This document shows, piece by piece, positions 12,331-24,367 of a DNA stretch of 64,000 nucleotides; the first letter of the stretch is position 1, and each line of letters opens with the position of its first letter. The stretch lies in contig CM069432.1 in assembly GCA_035610365.1 (NCBI GenBank), positions 114,781,529-114,845,528 of the forward strand. Reading direction: 5' to 3'. The notes under the pieces were generated by a model, which had not been told where the DNA came from, did no database searches, and saw only the letters and a list, made by a program, of their open reading frames with translations. This DNA is from Aquatica leii. Taxonomy: Eukaryota; Arthropoda; Insecta; Coleoptera; Lampyridae. Both the position numbers and the translations under genes were made by a program.

Positions 12331-14415
12331 CTTTTATGAAATGGAATTACAAAAACTTAGACATCCGCCCACTAAACATGCAACGTTGATGACCGTTAAA
12401 ATAACTAACACATTTAGGTAACAAAAATACAATAACTAGCAGCGTGTTGGTATCGTTATATTAACATTGACAAAACTTTTATCAACTTGTACAGTTTTTA
12501 TAATATTTATATAGATACATTACGTTAATAGTTGTATTAGGCAGTTCATTTCACCCGTAGATTCGGTGATATATGTTACGTTAATATAAAAATATAATGT
12601 AGCATTGTCTTAACATAAGCAAAACTAATCAATCTGTACAGTTGTTATAATGTTTATATGAATGCATTACGTAGAGTTAATTTAATTCGTGTTTTCTAAC
12701 ATATTATTGATGTAGGAAGTAATTCTCGTATTTGTGCTATGCAAACACATTTTGTACTTTTAAATTTAGAAAAAATTTATTTGTTTTTCGCCAATTTAAG
12801 GATGGACTAACAAAATAAGTAAGTATTAAATTCAGATATAACCGATATTACTCTTTAACCTGAAAAATTCGTAGTTGATGGGATGTTAGTGTAGCTTTTA
12901 AGTTATATGCACAGTATCAATTAATTATCCTTATTACGGAGTTGTATCTAACTGAAATTTCTTTTTAGATCGACTCAATCTACTTTGTTGGATGAAAAGA
13001 TGCAGCAAACAAGACGTATGTTTTAACCAAGTAATTGGTCTGAATAAAGCAAAGCAAAATTGTAAAAATATTTTAAATTTAATTTATGGTAAAAGGTTTC
13101 AGAATATTTTACATTTTATAGGTTTAAACTTATATCATTAACTTTATATATTAAGGTAATGTTATTTCAAGTGCATTACTGTCAAACTTGAGTTTTGTGT
13201 TATAAACATTTTATTTTTGATCCTGTAGTTGCAATTTCTGCAATAATTTCTAGAATAACCCTTTTGTATAGTGTAAGTCGTTTAGTAAGTAACTCAATCG
13301 ATTATTGACATATTTACTTTTTTAAAAAAAGTTTTTATTTTTACATATGCAAAACTGTTACAATTTATAGTTGTTTCTATAGAGAATGGAAGGTTTAGAA
13401 TCATTTAATACGTAGATTGTAGATAGGATTAATTGTACACTTGAACTTTTGAAAATATCAGATAAATACAAATGTTACCTACCTGTTATAACTATTGTTT
13501 GGTGAATATTTAATCTTAAACCTTTAACAATAGAAACTTTCTATTCTACTTGAATGTTTACATACAAAATGTTTACAAATTCCTTGAAAAATGTTATCAG
13601 AAAGGAATTTTAAACATCTTTTGAATTTGCTCACTAAATGATTTATCATTGCAAGTAGCTTATTGACTTAGTTTACAACTGGTTTATTGACTTATGAGGG
13701 ACTGTCGGAATTTTTACTTTGCAAACATTTTACTAAACGATTTCTTTATAATTACTTCAAAAGCTTCATATTTTAGTTTAGAAATTGCTGATAAAGCTAA
13801 CAAAAACTGTATAAGTTATTCAAGTAACATTATAATGTAATTTTTATTTTACAGCAGCCATAAGAAATTGCTATATTAAAAAAATTTTTTTGTGGTATAT
13901 GAACATTGAATGTTAAGTTTGCAAATTACTTTATGTAATAAATTAAAAATCATAATAGCATAGTATGCATTTAACCTGTGCTGAGTTTAAGCGTTTAAAA
14001 CTGCGAACTATTTATATGATGGCAAAGTACACATTATATTCCAGAGATTTCACTGCCATTCTACATTTAACCTGTGATAAAATACGTAATTTGGGAATGC
14101 GTTTACTCTACATTTAGTTACGTCTCCAATGACGGCATAATGGGTAATTATTGTTAGTTCAATACGATTTCTGCATTGGGAAGATTCATCCGACAATATA
14201 TCGGCCGGTGTGACAACTGGTTACCGGCGGTGCACTTCAAATAAGTCCACTGCCAGCATCTGAGTGCCAGCTAAATTGTACGTTTATTTAATTACGTTAA
14301 ATTACTGAGATATCTCAATCAGTGATGTAAACTTAACATACTGAAGTAGTACATCTACAAAATTGTGTTAGGTGACAGTTGTCATCCATCACATCGTTAT
14401 GAAACAATAGTGTAT
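12331..14415. other. AT-rich DNA without genes; local direct duplication
   Basis: About 12,450-12,690 contains two diverged direct copies of a ~160-bp unit (each with TGTACAGTT-TTATAAT-TTTATAT and a following GCATTACGT-like tail) and TTAACAT/GTTAAT words like those at 32.6-32.9 kb. I see no end of the Polinton. From 12.7 to 14.4 kb there is no supported coding sequence. Confidence 0.4.
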
Positions 14416-14610
14416 AAATGCTATACAGCAACATAATATCAACCTTATAAAACAACAGAATCTCATGGTTATAAAACAAGAGTACACCAACGTTATAAAA
14501 CAACAATACGTCAACCTTATAAAACAATAGTGTGTCAACGTTATAAAGCAACAGTACATCAACGTTACAAAACGACAGTACGACAACGTTATAAAATAAC
14601 AGCATATCAC
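14416..14610. repeat. 24-bp minisatellite, about eight units
   Basis: A 24-bp unit (AACGTTATAAAACAACAATA + 4 nt) is repeated about eight times with substitutions. Because 24 is a multiple of three and the unit has few stops, two long minus-strand reading frames with an 8-residue periodicity arise; they are not genes. Confidence 0.85.
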
Positions 14611-14722
14611 TGTAGTTGACTGTAACGTTAATACCACAATGTTATTTACCCTGACATAAGAGCTTATGATTACATTGCTGTAACAGTAAGGCTTGTTAAA
14701 ACACAATGCCACAGGTGAATTT

Positions 14723-16052
14723 TCCTAATTGCACACAAAATTTATTGGACGTCCAGTTTAAGTCCAATAAAGGTCTGAACGTCCATGAACATTTAACGGA
14801 TGTCCATGAAAGGTTTTGTACAAAACGTACTTTGGACAAAATATTATTTATGTCAAATGGACGTCCTTTGTAGGACATTTGTAAATTCTGGTAAATGGTA
14901 ACGCTATTTTTCTACAACTATGCATGACCAAAGCATGACCTGCGCCATAATACGCAGATAATACGCAATAATACGTATGAGAAGTTATGTTTACAATATT
15001 TTCATCAGTTTTGATTCTTCAGACTTAAAATTAAATTAGTGATTAAAAACATCGTAGTCGTTCAAACTAAATTTATTTATGGAAGCAAGTGTTTCTGTAC
15101 AGTATTGTTTAAAACAACAAAAACAAGAATTGCAATTCAACAACTTGTTGATGCGTATGTGCAAACATGGACTCTCCATGTTTCATATTTAAAAAATACG
15201 GATTACCTAGAAAATAATAGTAACGACCGTTATCTGGTAAAGTACCGGCAATATAATAATCATATGCTTGCTCGTTAAATAAAAGATACCATCTAATCGA
15301 CATATAGAAAGTACATGCAACACAATTACAAGCAGAGCTCTGTCGTAATTGTCAGCAGTATATTCGATGACAGGTAAATATCATTGTCATGTTTATATGT
15401 TAGTGGTAAATTATAAGCATAATTGCATAAAGATTGCTTTTTATCCCATTAACCTTACTATTAGAGGTAACTTAACTGAACAGTTTTTTTTGCACTCTCT
15501 CCGACTATTTTGTGAAGTGTCACTATTAAGATTCAATAGAGATTAGCTGCATCTTTTAAATTTATTACAAAAATTATATTCTGATTATAACAATAATTAG
15601 TTTAAAAGTTTTAAGGTAGATTTAAATGGTTGCAATTTATTACCTGATGCTGACTGCTAATTAAGATTATACAGTCGAAACAATAATTGTAGTTAGTTCT
15701 AATAATTACAAATTTGGATAAGACATATTTTAAATTATTAATATTATCTATAAATGTTTGGTGAGATCCATTACCAAAAATTCAACCAACATAGTAGAAG
15801 CCGAGATTTAAGTCGTGGTTCAGGAATTCAGCTGTAAGAGAGGCGAAATAAATGAAGAATTAGAATAAGAGCTACAATATTATTTTGTGGTAATAATTCA
15901 ATTATTTTATTATTTTTTTCTCATTTTTAACTAAAGAATAATAAAGAATATAAGTATTTACTTTGGACCTTTTATGGACGTCCGAAAAACGTTTAGATGT
16001 CCATAAAAAGATATCCATTGGAAGTCCATAGGAGATTTTTGTGCTATTAGGG
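14723..16052. mobile_element. DNA transposon C, copy 1 (GGACGTCC word family)
   Basis: Left end near CCTAATTGCACAC, right end TGTGCTATTAGGG. Both ends carry clusters of TGGACGTCC/GGACTT words (14,745-14,870 and 15,960-16,035). A near-identical but longer copy lies inverted at 30,310-32,196. Small frames of 60-80 codons are shared by both copies, but on both strands, so I do not call them genes. The left boundary and target duplication could not be settled to the base. Confidence 0.75.
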
Positions 16053-16853
16053 ATGGTAACGTTGTACAAATGGTAATGAGATGATATTTTGCATAGTGAG
16101 CGGATACGTATTTAATTGAAAGAATTTTACGAAAGAAAGGTACTAAAATATATGTAAAATAGTTAGGCTTTGATGAAACGCATAACAGCTCGATAAATAA
16201 ACAAAGTATTGCATAAAATACCAATAAATCAAATTCAAATATAAACTGCTTATGTACGAAAACACTGAAACTTGCTCAGTTTGCAGCTAATGCCAAAACT
16301 GCGTTCGAACTGGCTTCCAAGTCAGCTTCTAAAATCACTGGTTCGATTTTTCCACTTATGTGACTTGTTCGAAAGATATTGTTTTATGCTAGATTTTTCT
16401 TTAAAGCGCACAATTTGTTCATTCACACAAAGAATTTGAGACATAGGAATTTTTCTAAACTTTCTTTGTAAATGGTCTATCAAGAGCCGAATTTTGTATA
16501 ATTTATCGAATTAACCATTTGGCAAAGGTAGCTTTGAATTTTCATGTAAGTGAATGTTTGATTTTATCTGTTCTCATCTATCTCGACTCATTTGTAGAAC
16601 TGCTCTTAAGCATATTGCAATATCAATAAAAAGCGTTGATTATACATTTTTTATACATTAATGTAACATTTGTAAAATATTATAAATATATATAAATAAT
16701 ATTTTTTAAACATTTTTAGAATGTTTTTCTAATATTGACTTTGCAACGTAATTCTGGCCATTAAGACGTTTTTGCAATGTTTTTAAAAATGTAAATATAT
16801 CTTTTGTAAAACGTTGAAAAAAACATTTCAAAAATGTTTCCTTGTTGATTGGG
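16053..16853. other. AT-rich DNA ending in a CCC-type element terminus
   Basis: The last ~200 bp repeat AAACGTT/AACATTTTT words and stop at TTGTTGATTGGG (16,853), which reads inward as CCCAATCAACAA, like the other CCC-type ends. No matching left end was found, so only one terminus of the element is supported. The remainder has no gene. Confidence 0.45.
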
Positions 16854-17199
16854 TAATGCAAATATGATCTAAATCATTACGTCTATCTCCCATTAAGAGA
16901 TTATTAGTTATACTCTTAATATAATAATAAATAGCTTTTATTTGTTGTAAAAAAGATTTTTTTTTGACAAAGAATTCGTATTATAAACTAAACACAAAAA
17001 TATCTTACTATTATTAGTTATACTCGTTACCCCCTGTATTTATCAAAATATGGTCTCGTTTAAATTTACAAAGAATTATTCCATCTTAATTTTTTTTCTT
17101 GAATTATTTATAATTGTTAAACAAGTGAAACTTATTAAAAACTAATATTAATCATTACAAATTCTACATTTATATGAAAACAATTCCGTCCCCACCAAA

Positions 17200-17715
17200 A
17201 ACTTATCTAAAATCCGAATGCAACAAGATTATGTGTAGTGGGAAAATTCAGCGAACTTACACAAATTTCAAAAGTTGCGCGCACGATTGAACTTTAAATT
17301 TTAAAAAAGTGCGGGAAAATAAAAACCCGAATTAACACGAAATTCAAATATAAAAGATTGCGCAGGACAATGAAAACCCGACCTTTTCCGATCTAACCCG
17401 AACTTACATAAAATTTAAATTTTAAAAGATCTTTCGAACACAGCCCAAGAAAACCCGAACTTACACAAAATTTAAATTTTTAAACAAGCGCGGGAAAACG
17501 AAATTACACGAAATTAAAATCTAAAAAGATGCGTGCGCACCCGAACTTACCTGAGTGACCAAACGAAATTCAAATTATCAAAGCGCGGGAAAATTAAAAC
17601 CCGAACTTACACGAAATTAAAATTTAAAAACTGCGCGCGCACACGAACACAGACGAAGAAACTACGATCTTTCCCGAAATTCAAATTTTTAAAAAATTGC
17701 GGGAAAATACTATCT
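17200..17715. repeat. Irregular ~55-bp repeat array, cluster 1
   Basis: A variable unit built from CCCGAACTTACACGAAATT, AAATTTTAAAAA and GCGCGGGAAAA is repeated roughly ten times. It is GC-richer than its surroundings. It is preceded by ACTTATCTAAAATCCGAATG, a lead sequence also found before the second cluster at 18.26 kb. Confidence 0.75.
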
Positions 17716-18239
17716 AGAACCGGCATCACTATTCTACTAGCGCTAATAATGCAAATCTAGATTTTTATACCGTGTAATAACACAATTTGCTATTTATGCA
17801 GTTAGAAGTTATTTAAACCATGTAAATAAAATACTGTAATTTCATATTTAGCAATTTATTTATTTATTATTTATCTATTTTAATATTCACCGTTGTATAA
17901 ACTTATAAAAATTTTGTTATTTTAAGTTGGTGGCAGGTAGTGAATAAGAATTTAATCATTAAAAGTTTACAACCTGTAATAGTAAAATGAATAAAATTCT
18001 AAATTTTAATTGTTTTGTTATTTTTAAATATTAAATACGTAACTGGATATATAATCCTAAATTACTTTAATTTCATGATGCATTAATTTGAAATGCATGA
18101 CTTTTAATAAACAAATAATGAAATGGTCTGCATATTATAAGCGTCAATGACTCGTATGTTAATATGTAACTTAACACCTGAAAAAAGTATACATTGCCAC
18201 CCCTTCCAAAACTCCGATATAATCCAATCTCATCCTATT
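17716..18239. other. AT-rich spacer
   Basis: The two repeat clusters are separated by ~520 bp of very AT-rich DNA. I see no gene, repeat terminus or RNA signal in it. Confidence 0.5.
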
Positions 18240-18660
18240 ACTTTCTTAACCAAACTTACACGAGAAAACTTATCTAAAATGAGAATGCAACAAAATTATA
18301 TGTGGTGGGAGAATTAACCGAACTTATTACACGAAATTAAAATTTGAAATGTTGGGCGCGCACTTGAACTTACACAAGCTCACTCAAAATTTAAATATCC
18401 AAAAAAGCGCGAGAAAATGAAAACCTAATCTCTTTCAATCTGACCCAAAATTACAAGTAATTAATATTTGAAAACATCTTCCGAACGCAGTTGAAAAAAA
18501 TCCGATCTTACCCGAATTTTAAATTTTGAAAAAAGCGCGAAAAAACAAAAGGTTGCGTGCGCACCGAAACTTACACAAAACTAAAATTTTTAAAAATCGT
18601 GGGGAAAATGAAAACCCGATCTTACCCGAACCCAAACTTACACGACATTCAAATTTGAAC
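18240..18660. repeat. Irregular ~55-bp repeat array, cluster 2
   Basis: Same unit and same lead sequence (ACTTATCTAAAATGAGAATG) as cluster 1, in the same orientation, with more divergence. The repetition of the leader suggests duplication of a whole array, or two copies of one element with internal repeats. Confidence 0.7.
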
Positions 18661-18747
18661 CAACCTTACTATACTACTAATATAAGTTGCTTTGAATGAC
18701 GACCATTAAATGTATACTTTAGAATAATAAAAAGCATATGATACCTA

Positions 18748-18925
18748 CCCAACAAACACAAGGACGTTACAACGGCGTCCCAAGAATGTCAGTTTGTAAA
18801 TTTTGCCATCTTAACATCCTAAGGACATCTCGTGAAAGCCTACAAATATTTTATTTAAGTCCTGCCAATGTCCATTTGTCACAACTCAGGACCATTGCAG
18901 GACGTCCGTGAAGCCCCTGTATGTA
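18748..18925. mobile_element. One end of a CCC-type element (GGACGT words)
   Basis: CCCAACAAACACAAGGACGT opens a 170-bp stretch with repeated GGAC(G/A)TC(C) words and a final GCAGGACGTCCGTGAAG. The opposite end was not found, so this may be a truncated copy or a short MITE. Confidence 0.45.
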
Positions 18926-20453
18926 TATTTATTTCCATGTATTCCATTAATTTATTCATACGTCCAAAGTTACATGTAATGACATTTTTATTTAAAAAAA
19001 TTATTGCAATAAATTTTAAATACAAAGAAATAATAATATAAACAACAATATTATGCATTTTACATTTACAGATAAAATTTACATGTATAAATCTTTTTCT
19101 GCTCACTTTTATTTTGTTTGTTGAACATTTGTTCAGATGTTTATAATTTACAACCAGTAAATAGTATTTTTTTTCTTAAACTGGTTAAATCATCTTGATT
19201 GTTTAATTACTACATAGATTGTTTCAATGCAACTTTGTGGCATATGGTTTATAAAATGCAATTACGTTAAAAAAACTTAAAAAACATAAAATTGTAATGC
19301 ATTTATTAATTTACTATAAAGCTAATACTTTTGAAACAAACATTTGGTGCGTGACTTCACTTCTGTTTGGGTTACGTACACTCTGGAACAACTTCTGAAA
19401 AAAATACATAAATAAAACAGTCATAAAAAAATTATAAAAGTTTTTACTTTTAGCGTTATTATTTAATTATAAGTATATTTTTTTATTACCAGACTTACCA
19501 AGACACTACAAAAATTAACAGAATAAATTTACACAAAATAAGAGTTTATGTAGGTAATTGACTTACTTTGAAGTAAGTTTAAAAAAAAACAGTTCTTGTT
19601 TGGTACAATAACTAAATCCATGAAAATCTAAATAAGTACTTAAACAAATAAACACTAAAATACTAAATATAAGAACACAAAAACATTAAAAATTTCAAGC
19701 GGCAATCTTTTATGACTTTTAGCACTGTCAATGCATTAAATCCAAATTGTGGCGGGAGTTATAACTTAAGATTGTGTAAACACTTCTTAACAATATATTT
19801 TATATTAAACTACTAAAAATTTACTATTAGCATTGACTAAGAGTTGTAACCGGACTAATTGGGGTCTAACAACGATAGATGGCGAGGGGCTATCACAAGT
19901 CGCAACGGTACTTACAGTGGTGTACAATATACTATTATACTGGGTACTTCTAATAGCAGCGCATAATTCAAAAACGAGTGACATTCGACTTAATAATACG
20001 CTCAAGGTCGTATAGTATTTACGCATTCGTTTGTATCGGTCAGCATTTATCACTACTTTTCTCTGAATGATTACAATTAATACGTAGACAATGTTTACAG
20101 ATAAAAATAACTTTACAATGTAAATGCATGTAATTGTTTTTTACATTAAAGCAATACAATTCCCAACATAGTTTTGCAGAATGTAAAACTTCCAATTTAT
20201 TTCTTTTGTGCAGTAAATTTCTTATTTAAATACCTACAGAATTGTTTTATTAATTCTTAAAATATTTACTAAAATTTACTCAAAATCAGGATTGGTCGTT
20301 TCATTATTCTATAAATCTGGTTAAAAAAAAAATTAAAAGCAAAGCAAAAAATGGTTAAAAGTTTTACGAGTATAACCACAGTAGCTAAATGACTTTAAAT
20401 CACTCTTGTTTTTTTACAATATGTAAAAAAGTTTGGAGGGTAGTAAGCAAGAA
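18926..20453. other. Intergenic, no supported feature
   Basis: AT-rich DNA. A GC-richer patch at 19,840-19,990 has open frames on both strands of 60-80 codons but nothing recognisable; it is probably a repeat fragment. Confidence 0.5.
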
Positions 20454-20589
20454 CCCAGTGAACACAAGATGTCCCATGTACATCCTCTGTATATAATTTT
20501 TGTGACCTGAGAAGTCATAGGGATGTACTTTAAAGGGCCCTATGTCCGCAATAATTATGTACTCAGGATGTAATAAATGATGTACTGTC

Positions 20590-20850
20590 AACATAATATA
20601 ACATTCCAGGTACATCAAAATATTATATACCTAGGACGTGGTATTACGTCCCAAGTACATCGAAATATTATGTACCTGGAACGTAATATTACGTCCCAGG
20701 TACTTCGGAATATTATATACCTGCGACGTAATATTACATCCTAGGTACATCGGAATATTATATACCTGCGACGTAATATTATATCTCAGATACATTGGAA
20801 TATTATATACCTGCGACGTAATATTATGCACCAGGTACATCGGAATAATA
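20590..20850. repeat. 45-bp minisatellite within the end of element F
   Basis: About five and a half units of 45 bp (AATATTATATACCTGCGACG, then TAATATTACATCCTAGGTAC, then ATCGG). Each unit is nearly self-complementary, so both strands are open over the array; these frames are artefacts. Confidence 0.85.
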
Positions 20851-20863
20851 TATACATATACAC

Positions 20864-21433
20864 AGGGTGTTATTAAAAAAACCTTACATAATTTGTCAAG
20901 TTACCGATTAAAACAAGAAAACACTGAAATAGTCTTATGTTAAATGCTCAAAGGTTTTTGAAATATGATGTAATGAAGAAATCATTAATATTTTAGAGTA
21001 CCTATGTTAGTGATTCCCACCGCTGAAATACATTTTTGTCATTATAAAAATAATTTTATTGTCGAATCCTAGTAACAAGATAATTTAAAACATTTATCAT
21101 ACAAAAATAACAGCGAAATTATTTGACAATGGGTAAATTTACTTTTGCGGAATATACCGATATGCATTTGTGTACCTTTGATTGGTAGGCGAATGAAGAC
21201 AATTTGAACATCTTCTGTGATATCTTTAAGCAGGATAAAGTTAAATAAGTTATTGATTATGTTTATGAGCTTGTTTGATGATTTATATATTTAAATTATT
21301 TAAAAATATTTTTCAATTTCTTCATAAGACCATATTTCGACAACCGTTAAGTTTTGAAAATAAGTTTATTTCTTGTTTTAATCAGTATTCTAACTTAACA
21401 AAGTTTGTAAGGTTTTTTTTAAATTAACACCCT
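20864..21433. mobile_element. Mariner/Tc1-like MITE, AGGGTGTTA ends
   Basis: Left AGGGTGTTATTAAAAAAACC and right end its inverted relative; the similarity continues for about 70 bp (through GATTAAAACAAGAAA). A TA-rich target fits Tc1/mariner insertion. The interior has no recognisable transposase. Confidence 0.6.
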
Positions 21434-21649
21434 ATATATAATATTCGAAAAACAAATACATATAAACCATGAAAAATAAAAAAAAAATGATTTACAAACT
21501 TTCTCTAATAGTTCAGACTCACAAATATGTATAAAAAATAAAAGTCTAATACAAAATTAAAATAAATTATTTTTAAAATATTACACAAACAAAAATAAAC
21601 TTTTCGAATGCTCAAACAGATATAAAAAATATAAAATTTAAATTAATTC

Positions 21650-22751
21650 TTTTAATTTTTTTTATAAGATAAACGTTGTGACCAGTGTCGCAACCAATCA
21701 GCCACAACTTCTTCAAACATTTTTTCTTTGATGTTATAACTCTTCCTAATTAAATCTGAAGTTAAACAAAACAATTATAAATTAATCAAAAAAAAAACCT
21801 TACTCCAGCTTACTTTTTATAGTAGGTATTTATAGTGTAATCTGCAGATGCAAAAGTTATTCCGTTGGCCCAACTAAGAACATTTTGCGGTCGCCTCGTT
21901 TGAAAGTATTTATGTGCCCTCTTTGTCCCTGAACCACCAATACTGTACATATTGTTCCTTAAAAAACAAGATCAATTAATATATGATTAATTATTAGAAC
22001 ATTACTTACAAATTTTGCGCTGTTGCTATCTTCATTAATAAAGATATCAAATTCAGTGATGTCGTCTACAGTATTCAGGGGTAGCATTTTCTTGATGTCG
22101 AAATTGCTTATTGTAGCCGGCTTGCTCGATTTTAGGCACTTAAAAATTTCACTAAGAGTGAATTTTATTTCCTCAAATTGTTTTTTCATGCCCTTTATAT
22201 CCGATAATTCCTTCTCGACATCCCAGGCAGCACATTACGTTTTATTGACGTCAAAATTACGTATAAGACGTCATTAAGATGTGTCAATGTCGTCATATTA
22301 CGTCAGTGTGCTGCCTGGGATCCTTCAGTTCAGACAATATTTCATGGAGTTTTACTGAAAAACGATTGAATTTATTTATTTTTCATTTTTTTCTGGAGAG
22401 TTTATTAAAGTTACCTTCCGATCGTAAACTTAACCCACTTCGCTCAGATAGTATTACGAAATTTGAAATGTTGATAAATCGGTTGTTATAAAGTTCTATA
22501 ATTTCCGACATATTGTCTGTAACCTGCCTCATATCAACGGCCGGTAATGGTGCTAATGCAGCTAAAAATAATTCGAAGTCAATTTAACCAATCATAAAAA
22601 TCAAAATACTCACTGTTGAAGTCTTCATCACTTTATGAGGTGGATAGACAAAATATTTTTTGATAAGTTTTTCTCTTTCTCTTGTTGGGAACTTTTTCTT
22701 CAGATGTGTAATCCGCATCGTTTTCCCTGTTTCGGGCCGACAATGCCGTTA
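21650..22751 (-). pseudogene. Transposon-borne multi-exon gene, coiled-coil plus DUF4806-like
   Basis: Reading leftwards, three exons join with consistent phases: 22751-22614 (KRKRKTYQKIFCLSTS, one in-frame TAA), 22561-22415 (MRQVTDNMSEIIELYNNRF), and 22354-22010. The last is interrupted by a MITE and holds a likely coiled coil (KELSDIKGMKKQFEEIKF) and KMLPLNTVDDITEFDIFI. All have consensus donors (GTGAGT, GTAACT, GTAAGT). The final motif resembles the start of DUF4806 domains in transposon-associated insect proteins. Further exon-like pieces follow at 21957-21805 and ~21770-21660 (MFEEVVADWLRHWSQRL), but their phases do not join cleanly. Dead by the stop, the MITE and probable frameshifts. 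It may be the DNA-binding accessory protein of element F; that is inference. Confidence 0.5.
22222..22319. mobile_element. 98-bp MITE in an exon, GACGTC words, AT target duplication
   Basis: CCCAGGCAGCACA at one end and TGTGCTGCCTGGG at the other (perfect), flanked by AT on both sides. Removing it and one AT restores an open frame through the exon (LKDVEKELSDIKG). The 70-bp core holds several GACGTC/TTACGTC words. It is a minimal version of the same CCC-type architecture. Confidence 0.85.
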
Positions 22752-24367
22752 CTGTAAAAAATAAAACAATTTCTTTTATTCAAATATGGGCCGCTGTAAA
22801 ATTTTATTTTTTTGAGTCCTTTTGAGGGGCAACCAACAAGATGCATGTTCTATATTTTAGACAATTTAAATGTGCATCCGAATATGTAATTGTTATTAAC
22901 AAATACTTTGCGGATTTTTGACGGGTGCAGAATTAGATTGTCTACAAATGAAACACACAAAACCATCGGTCTTCAATTAATTAAATAAATAGCGAGTTGA
23001 TATAATAAACGGCACTTTAGCACAATCCATACGCATGAGGAAAAAATGAAGGGTTGAGCGTCAACTAGCCCCCCAATGTTAAAATTTCTAATTAAATTAG
23101 TTGAATGAATAGCAATAGCAAGCACAATTCCGTGAATACTTATTTTTGTAGAAATTGTTATGATGGGGGCTAAGTTGAAAGACCCAATTGGCGCTACCGC
23201 TGCATGTACCACCCTAAGACATCTAAACATCTATGTCGAGCAACAAGATTTAAAAAATTTATAAAAATTTAAAATGCCGACTTTACAATGAACAAATAAA
23301 TCAAAAGTGGGTAGTTTCAATTATGGACGACATAAAATTATAATAAAATTAGCTTACCTTGAGTCTTGAGTATTATTTTCAATTTCCTAAATTTGATACA
23401 CAAAAAAAAGTTCACTGCTAAATCAAAAACTTTTAGCGTTACAACCATTCTTTACCGCACTTCTAACATTCAACTTTATCTTTGTTCAACTGAATGCAAA
23501 CGATGCAAACCAAAGATGCAAACCAAAGATGCAAACTGAATGTGAGTGAACGAAAGAGAAACCTAGATAAATTAAAAAGACAAAAGAAGTACGTAATGAT
23601 TATATGTATGTTTATTTGATTATATTATGCCGTATACGCACAAAATACTTTTTATTTATCTACTTAATGTTTTGCGTTTAAAAGCAACGTAAGGTTTCTC
23701 AACTCGTAAATGTAAAACTATAAAGATAATTTTACATTTGTACATTGAAAAAGAACAAAATAAGTTTTGCTGGGATCAGCAGCCACCAAATATATAATAG
23801 AATAGGTAAAGAAACACTATTTGACGCGTGTTCTAAGCTGGGCCTGATTACATAACACATTCTACATAAAACAATTATTTTTTTTTTGGTTTGAAGAAAT
23901 TTTTCGATCAAGTTGCTGCGACAATTTCAAACAACTAATAAAAATAATTGAACATATTATATTTACAGCTATATTTACAAAAACCAATGGTTATAAAACA
24001 ATTATGTACTGCCGATGAAATAATTTGTAATATAATTTTATGACAATTTTCTGATATCGGAAGGATGTTTCAAAGTACATCTGGAGAATGTATGACCTTT
24101 ATATAAACGGGATGTCGATTTGTGGACATATAATTATATTACATTATTTACACATCTTAGAGATATTAGCAGTTATATAAACATACTACATAAAAAAATT
24201 ACATACTGCTGATATCCTAATCAAGTAAATAATTATATTACTTTAAAAGGATATACAACGGATGTAATAATTTATAATATAATTTTATGACCAATTTCTG
24301 ACATCCACAAGATGTTTATGTCAGAAATGTGTTCACTGGGAAGAGAGATCGCAGTCTTTGTACTCAT

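Larger units (their letters stand above)
20454..24340. mobile_element. DNA transposon F carrying a multi-exon gene, AA target duplication
   Basis: Left end CCCAGTGAACACA, right end TGTGTTCACTGGG (perfect 13-bp inverted repeat), flanked by AA on both sides. Near both ends the word GGTACATC/GATGTAC recurs; on the left it has expanded into a 45-bp minisatellite. The element contains a decayed gene (21.65-22.75 kb, minus), a later mariner-like insertion (20,864-21,433) and a 98-bp MITE inside an exon. Confidence 0.8.

Noticed and set aside
14416..14610. CRISPR-like array
   Set aside because: 24-bp units are contiguous with no unique spacers, and the genome is eukaryotic.
14333..14712. Minus-strand frames with an 8-residue repeat (LLFYNVDV)
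   Set aside because: Produced by the 24-bp minisatellite; two overlapping frames are both open, which argues against coding.
20631..20943. Long open frames on both strands with repeated IL(C/Y)T(C/W)xV and YNIPMYLG units
   Set aside because: They arise from the 45-bp minisatellite (multiple of three, near self-complementary).
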